Shown here one piece after another: positions 38,915 to 42,319 of a DNA stretch of 42,319 nucleotides. The DNA comes from a virus, in IMG/VR virus record IMGVR_UViG_3300048838_000198, positions 1-42,319 of that record, one strand, 5' to 3'. The number at the start of each line of letters is the position of its first letter. Within the stretch, counting starts at the first letter, position 1. A program made the translations under genes and the position numbers. Under the pieces are notes generated by a model that saw only the letters and a program-made list of their open reading frames with translations, searched no databases and was not told where the DNA came from.

Positions 38915-39437
38915 AATATCTCCTTGATGCTTCTATTGCTGCCCTGTTTCCTTTTTTCCACCTGATTCTTTCTATTTCATTCCTGCAAACTTTACATACA
39001 GGATGAAACATTGACTTTGTTAATTTGTATTTAGATATGTAGTGTGTTTTGTGCCAAAAACTCGTATTTAACTGTTTTGTTTTTCCACACCTACCACAAG
39101 TTTTCTCTTTATCATCTTTTAATCCATCCTCAACACTTTCACTAGCTATCTTTTTACAACAGTTGCACTCATAACAAAGTATTTGGATATTGCCCTGTTC
39201 ATATTCCCCTCCCATTGAGGCGGGAACAATTCTATCAATTGTGAGTTTTTCTTTTGACCCACACTCAACACATTCCTGAATCTGATTGACAAACCATGTG
39301 GTTAGCATGATGTGATCTCTTCCAGTTTTTCTAAACCTATGGTTTATCTTCCTACAGCCTTCGCAGGTTAATGTTCTTTTATTTGCGTGTGGTTTTAATT
39401 GGACATGTTTTGAACAAAATCTACAAACAGTTTTCAT
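38904..39437 (-). CDS. HNH-type nuclease with several zinc knuckles (177 aa)
   Basis: The ATG at 39437 forms an ATGA overlap with the upstream transglycosylase gene. CxxC pairs occur in CRFCSKH, CEGC, CVECG, CYEC, CGRCGK and CKVC. The HNH-like core is LTIDRIVPASMGGEYEQGNI followed by LCYECN; the usual DH is DR here, so one catalytic His is replaced. A C-terminal second zinc module (CGRCGKTKQLNTSFWHKTHY) resembles those of homing nucleases. Confidence 0.72.
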   Translation of the reverse strand: MKTVCRFCSKHVQLKPHANKRTLTCEGCRKINHRFRKTGRDHIMLTTWFVNQIQECVECGSKEKLTIDRIVPASMGGEYEQGNIQILCYECNCCKKIASESVEDGLKDDKEKTCGRCGKTKQLNTSFWHKTHYISKYKLTKSMFHPVCKVCRNEIERIRWKKGNRAAIEASRRYYDL

Positions 39438-39937
39438 AAGCCAACCTTTCCAGCACACACCCATGCTGACCAATTTCCCCTACCATCATATATTTCTTTA
39501 GCAACCATCGTGTTAGTTATTGGGTCTGTTAAAAACCTTTCAGAAACTCCATGAACAGAGTTTATTTGGAATAATCCCACATCTACTGTTCCGTTGTTAT
39601 TCACGTTTCTAGCATCAGCTCTCAGCCCGGACTCACATTTTGCTATAGATATCGCAAGGGCTGCATCATCTTTGAATATCGCCCGAATGATCTCTTCATT
39701 AGTGGCCGGGAAAGCATATTCTGGCGGTTTACTCTTATAAAGATCATCATAAGCACTCGCTATTTGAGCATAGGTTCTCGCTCGCTCCGTTTCTAATAAC
39801 TCACTAGCTTGGATATATTTAGACATATTAACTTTATCCATCACTAGTAAGATTATGGCTATGAGCATAACCGAACAGATAAAAACTAGTATCAGTGACA
39901 TCTTTTTTTGAGATTGCCACATCTTTTTATATTGCAT
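39434..39937 (-). CDS. Membrane-anchored lytic transglycosylase
   Basis: Residues 14-33 form one membrane helix (SLILVFICSVMLIAIILLVM). The C-terminal domain has the lysozyme-like transglycosylase signature: catalytic Glu102 in IAKCESGL, GLFQIN at 121-126 and NWSAW at 155-159. Such enzymes cut the glycan strand between sugars. GGGGGGAAC precedes the ATG at 39937. It lies in the early-type minus-strand operon, away from the endolysin, which is unusual and discussed in the findings. Confidence 0.85.
   Translation of the reverse strand: MQYKKMWQSQKKMSLILVFICSVMLIAIILLVMDKVNMSKYIQASELLETERARTYAQIASAYDDLYKSKPPEYAFPATNEEIIRAIFKDDAALAISIAKCESGLRADARNVNNNGTVDVGLFQINSVHGVSERFLTDPITNTMVAKEIYDGRGNWSAWVCAGKVGL
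39777..39793. repeat. 17-bp dispersed repeat, copy 1
   Basis: CTCGCTCGCTCCGTTTC occurs here inside the transglycosylase gene (coding ETERAR on the minus strand) and again exactly at 41764-41780. Related sequences are at 41297-41312 and 41067-41075. Confidence 0.7.
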
Positions 39938-39955
39938 GTTCCCCCCTTTTAATTA

Positions 39956-40291
39956 TTATTTAAGTGATTGAGCTATATCATCTGCAGACATATTAGAGGT
40001 AGTGGGCCTTTTTTCAAAAGCTTCAAATTCCTTCCAGTAATATCCACCATCTTTATATTGTCCTAGTCCAGACTTACCCCCACAATGATTACATTTAACA
40101 TTGATGAAGGTGAACCCTTTTGACTTATTAGTCACTAGCCCAAACTTATCCTCATGTGACTGGCACACATTACATACTTTTCTTATTTGAGATACTGCAA
40201 TCGCCTTGTGCATTGCTTGAATGTCATCCTTATCTTCAAATTCAAATTGATAACTTACTCCTCCCAGTTTAAGGTTAACTTTACTTATCAT
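39956..40291 (-). CDS. Zinc-ribbon protein (111 aa)
   Basis: A beta-rich N-terminus (MISKVNLKLGGVSYQFEFED) is followed by a four-cysteine ribbon (CNVCQSHEDKFGLVTNKSKG, then CNHCGGKSGLGQYKDGGYYW). This pattern recurs in Gram-positive phage early regions. Nucleic-acid binding is plausible. It overlaps the membrane peptide upstream by 11 bases. Confidence 0.65.
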   Translation of the reverse strand: MISKVNLKLGGVSYQFEFEDKDDIQAMHKAIAVSQIRKVCNVCQSHEDKFGLVTNKSKGFTFINVKCNHCGGKSGLGQYKDGGYYWKEFEAFEKRPTTSNMSADDIAQSLK

Positions 40292-40400
40292 TTCTCACCT
40301 TTCTAGTTAAGAGATATAACCAAACAATAATTATTAAAATACTTATATCCTGTATCAAGTTGATCCTACCAGGACTACAAAAACTAAGATCAAAAGTCAT
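40281..40400 (-). CDS. Small membrane peptide (39 aa)
   Basis: The frame reads MTFDLSFCSPGRINLIQDIS with a hydrophobic helix (ILIIIVWLYLL) and a basic tail. It exactly fills the gap, overlapping both neighbouring genes by 11 bases. No ribosome-binding site is clear, so translation is probably coupled to the nuclease gene. Confidence 0.5.
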   Translation of the reverse strand: MTFDLSFCSPGRINLIQDISILIIIVWLYLLTRKVRNDK

Positions 40401-41052
40401 AGCCAACACTCCTTAACTTATCTTCATTAATAAATTTGTACAGTTCTAAGGCGTGTTTAAATGCCTCAAATCCATCTCTTGCTTTAGCTTGGGTATAAGT
40501 ACCATCTTCCGCTAAAGCCACGATTAAACCATCCCTCACCTCCTCACAATTGATATAAGCACTAACTTGTATATGAGCTTCATTGTAAATAATACCCTTC
40601 TTGCTTGTTTTAAAGTCAATCACGTGGGGCACTCCGTTTATCTCTGCCAACATATCCAAAGTTCCGGCATAACCATATTCTTGATTGATAATTGTTTTCT
40701 CATTATCCAACACTTTCGGTTGAATATCATCAAACCATGAATAAAAAGCATTGGTATATCCCTTTAGATCAGGGGGTGGGGTTATTCTGTCCGCCCCATG
40801 TTTATGAGCTTCAATTATTGAATGAATAACTGTACCTCTATCTTTAGCACTCCCCGAAGTTGCATAGGGTGCATTCAGGGCGGTTCTTTCATCAATTGAG
40901 GGATCTTTAATCGTTGCAAAATATACCTGTTGTCCGAACCAGTATTGAATAGCTGGCTTGTCAATAATTCTCAATATATTAGTTACACTTAAATAGGGCT
41001 TGTCATTAACCCAGTAAAACCCCCCCCTGCGTTTATTTATTTGATTTGCCAT
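40390..41052 (-). CDS. PD-(D/E)XK nuclease, RecB/Cas4-like (220 aa)
   Basis: Motifs in order: RGTVIHSIIEAH with His77, GTLDMLAEINGVPHVIDFKT giving Asp133, Asp146 and Lys148, and the helix EAHIQVSAYI with Gln162. These are the RecB-type exonuclease/Cas4 core without the iron-sulphur cysteines of Cas4. Phages use such enzymes for host DNA degradation or recombination. It lies next to a helix-turn-helix gene in the same operon. Confidence 0.85.
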   Translation of the reverse strand: MANQINKRRGGFYWVNDKPYLSVTNILRIIDKPAIQYWFGQQVYFATIKDPSIDERTALNAPYATSGSAKDRGTVIHSIIEAHKHGADRITPPPDLKGYTNAFYSWFDDIQPKVLDNEKTIINQEYGYAGTLDMLAEINGVPHVIDFKTSKKGIIYNEAHIQVSAYINCEEVRDGLIVALAEDGTYTQAKARDGFEAFKHALELYKFINEDKLRSVGYDF

Positions 41053-41200
41053 ATACTCCTCTCAATCGCTCCATTTCAGTTTCATTTATAAACCAATCCC
41101 GACCACGCTTTTCAGCCTGTATCTGCCCCAGGTTTACTTTTAGCCTGGTATGTTGCTCTGATAATCCCAAAATCTGGGCTGTTTCTTTAATCGTGTACAT
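41033..41200 (-). CDS. Excisionase/MerR-like helix-turn-helix protein (55 aa)
   Basis: The frame reads MYTIKETAQILGLSEQHTRL, then KVNLGQIQAEKRGRDWFINE: a winged helix-turn-helix with the wing Arg-Asp-Trp, as in small excisionase-type DNA binders. It overlaps the nuclease start by 20 bases. No integrase is present, so a regulatory rather than excision role is likely. Confidence 0.68.
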   Translation of the reverse strand: MYTIKETAQILGLSEQHTRLKVNLGQIQAEKRGRDWFINETEMERLRGVYGKSNK

Positions 41201-41345
41201 TTTTTAACTCCAATCTTTTATTTAGCTTTTTAATCATCCAATAATTGATAAAATTAACCAGCTCCACATCACCATATTCATTCGCAAATAGATCAATCGC
41301 TCGCTCCATTTCAGTTTTCAAATATTCTTTTCTTACTTCTCCCAT
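41187..41345 (-). CDS. Small helical protein (52 aa)
   Basis: The frame reads MGEVRKEYLKTEMERAIDLF and later VNFINYWMIKKLNKRLELKN. The TEMER part is encoded by a copy of the dispersed GGAGCGAGCGA repeat. Overlaps of 13 and 14 bases with its neighbours support it as a coding gene. Function unknown. Confidence 0.6.
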   Translation of the reverse strand: MGEVRKEYLKTEMERAIDLFANEYGDVELVNFINYWMIKKLNKRLELKNVHD

Positions 41346-41509
41346 GTTACCCCCATGTTTTTCTTGATATCCTCAAGGTCTTTCATAATAGCGTCAAGCT
41401 TGCTATTTAATGACATTGTTTCTCTATTGATTAGATCAATCTGACCTTGCTCACCATGTTTCTTGCCCAGCTCATACATATCTCGCAATGATTGTTCTAC
41501 AGCATCCAT
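41333..41509 (-). CDS. Small coiled-coil protein (58 aa)
   Basis: The ATG at 41509 lies in GGGGGAAATTAGTATG, a variant of the stop-start cassette, and is preferred to two upstream in-frame ATGs that overlap the previous gene. The protein (MDAVEQSLRDMYELGKKHGE, then LNSKLDAIMKDLEDIKKNMG) is helical throughout. Confidence 0.65.
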   Translation of the reverse strand: MDAVEQSLRDMYELGKKHGEQGQIDLINRETMSLNSKLDAIMKDLEDIKKNMGVTWEK

Positions 41510-41510
41510 A

Positions 41511-41702
41511 CTAATTTCCCCCATCTTGATTATAATAATTCTCAGCATGGCTAATTAAACAATCTAAACATACCGGTTCATTGTCGCCATCCCATGTACT
41601 GCTACAATCCTCACCGCAGCCAATACATTCTACTTTCTCCGGATTACAGTCATCACAAACCGCCCATTCTGTATAATCATCATGCCCATGTATTGAATTC
41701 AT
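41511..41702 (-). CDS. Acidic zinc-finger protein (63 aa)
   Basis: Cysteines CDDC, CIGCGEDC and CLDC are arranged as two or more zinc knuckles in a very acidic chain (MNSIHGHDDYTEWAVCDDCN). It has a strong GGGGGGA ribosome-binding site and the promoter at 41733-41761 just upstream. An acidic zinc protein could act as a DNA mimic or host-protein binder; this is inference. Confidence 0.7.
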   Translation of the reverse strand: MNSIHGHDDYTEWAVCDDCNPEKVECIGCGEDCSSTWDGDNEPVCLDCLISHAENYYNQDGGN

Positions 41703-41732
41703 ATATTGTCCCCCCTTAATAATTGTTATGTT

Positions 41733-41761
41733 ACTATAACACTTTTCATATTGTATTGCAA
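41733..41761 (-). promoter_or_regulatory. Sigma70-type promoter inside the minus-strand arm
   Basis: On the minus strand, TTGCAA (41761-41756), a 17-base spacer and TATAGT (41738-41733) predict a start near 41726, followed by the GGGGGGA site and ATG at 41702. The -35 directly adjoins one copy of the 17-bp dispersed repeat. Confidence 0.65.
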
Positions 41762-41763
41762 GC

Positions 41764-41780
41764 CTCGCTCGCTCCGTTTC
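41764..41780. repeat. 17-bp dispersed repeat, copy 2
   Basis: Exact second copy of CTCGCTCGCTCCGTTTC (see 39777-39793). It spans the stop of the 41779-42111 gene and ends next to the -35 box of the following promoter. Confidence 0.7.
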
Positions 41781-42111
41781 AATTTACCCCGCATTCATGA
41801 TCTACTTGTAGATAATCACCACACAGTGGGCATATCTCAAGCTCTGGCGTGCTATCTGCCCCCTCTAAGTAATCATCTGGCGTATAAAATCCTTCACTGG
41901 CCTTGATATATTCCTCTTTTGTTATCTTGATTGAGTTATACCTGAGATAATCAGGACAAACCCCGCTGTGTTGTCCTATAGGTGCATAGCTGGTATATGT
42001 TGGGTTTCTGTCTCCTCTAGTTGGTTGTTCTAGTGAGTCCATATCAACTAGGAAATAAGAGGATAACCCACATTTTTTATAATCTCTTGACTTGTAAAAT
42101 TGTATTGTCAT
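41779..42111 (-). CDS. Hypothetical protein with C-terminal metal-binding cysteines (110 aa)
   Basis: The protein begins MTIQFYKSRDYKKCGLSSYF. It ends CPLCGDYLQVDHECGVN, a CxxC plus HxC cluster likely to bind zinc. Its ATG is in the GCAAATAGTATG stop-start arrangement. It is followed by the promoter at 41733-41761. Function unknown. Confidence 0.65.
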   Translation of the reverse strand: MTIQFYKSRDYKKCGLSSYFLVDMDSLEQPTRGDRNPTYTSYAPIGQHSGVCPDYLRYNSIKITKEEYIKASEGFYTPDDYLEGADSTPELEICPLCGDYLQVDHECGVN

Positions 42112-42112
42112 A

Positions 42113-42319
42113 CTATTTGCTCCTCAATGTTTCAAATATATAATCTAGGCTAGAGTCCAGACTGTAGGATGTAAACACAAACCCGCCGCCAAATTGCTTG
42201 CCCCTATATATTGACAATCCGGCTTTCCTGGTCTTATCTGTAGCTGTGTAGCTATCAAGTCCTAAGCTAAGCCAGGATATTACATATCTGGGGTTTCCGT
42301 TTACATCATTATTGACTCT
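42113..42319 (-). CDS. Small hypothetical protein, 3' part (gene crosses the join)
   Basis: This holds the C-terminal part of the 82-residue protein whose start is at 169 in the window; 42193-42319 duplicate 1-127. The protein ends SSLDYIFETLRSK. See the entry at 1-169. Its stop lies next to the next gene ATG (TAGTATG). Confidence 0.75.
   Translation of the reverse strand, partial: RVNNDVNGNPRYVISWLSLGLDSYTATDKTRKAGLSIYRGKQFGGGFVFTSYSLDSSLDYIFETLRSK
42193..42319. repeat. Terminal direct repeat, right copy (assembly overlap)
   Basis: Identical to 1-127; removing one copy leaves a 42,192-bp circle. Confidence 0.95.

Noticed and set aside
36448-41760. CRISPR array or anti-repeat explanation of the repeated cassettes
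   Set aside because: Repeat copies are at gene boundaries with coding DNA of varied length between them, not regularly spaced units with similar-length spacers.

Overview
The window is one complete double-stranded DNA phage genome opened at an arbitrary point. Its first 127 bases recur exactly as its last 127 bases, and a small gene cut by the left edge is completed across the join, so the unit is a circle (or circularly permuted molecule) of 42,192 bp. A large-subunit terminase, portal, scaffold, SU10-type capsid protein, short-tail adaptor and nozzle-like proteins, ejection-type internal proteins and tail fibres identify a podovirus-like tailed phage. No tape measure, sheath, integrase, RNA polymerase or DNA polymerase is recognisable, so it probably relies on host polymerases and is probably lytic. 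Moderate AT richness, a CHAP endolysin and a TagD-like cytidylyltransferase would fit a Gram-positive-type or candidate-phyla host, but the host cannot be fixed from this sequence.

Layout. (1) A divergent promoter region near 950-1068 separates the two transcription arms. (2) Plus strand 1068-8079: packaging and head (TerS, a ribbon-helix-helix protein, TerL, portal, scaffold, capsid), ending in a strong terminator. (3) 8152-13286: a translationally coupled cassette of glycosyltransferases plus a glycerol-3-phosphate cytidylyltransferase homologue, with its own promoter, inserted between capsid and tail genes. (4) 13329-29340: tail adaptor, tail tube/nozzle, receptor-binding proteins, ejection proteins (one of 1412 residues) and repeat-rich fibres. 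(5) 29385-32397: CHAP endolysin, holin-like protein and small unknown genes, ending in a terminator. (6) 32398-35944: replication, with a structured leader, a winged-helix-type initiator carrying iteron-like repeats inside its own gene, and a primase-polymerase/helicase fusion. (7) Minus strand from 36447 down to 35898 and, on the other side, from 42319 (wrapping to 953) back to 36449: about thirty very small overlapping genes, many with zinc-ribbon cysteines, plus HNH nucleases, a PD-(D/E)XK nuclease, a MazG/Nmad1-like protein, a membrane-anchored lytic transglycosylase and a small helix-turn-helix protein.

Most notable: three promoters whose -35, -10 and ATG share the same spacing so that the ATG sits at the expected +1 (leaderless mRNAs); a GT2-TPR-GT4-GT2 glycosyltransferase split exactly inside its GT4 domain by an ATGA overlap; a leader with three interleaved inverted repeats ahead of the replication initiator, whose motif recurs in the iterons; and recurrent stop-start cassettes between the small minus-strand genes. 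Several genes of 39-58 codons were found by reading the gaps between longer genes.
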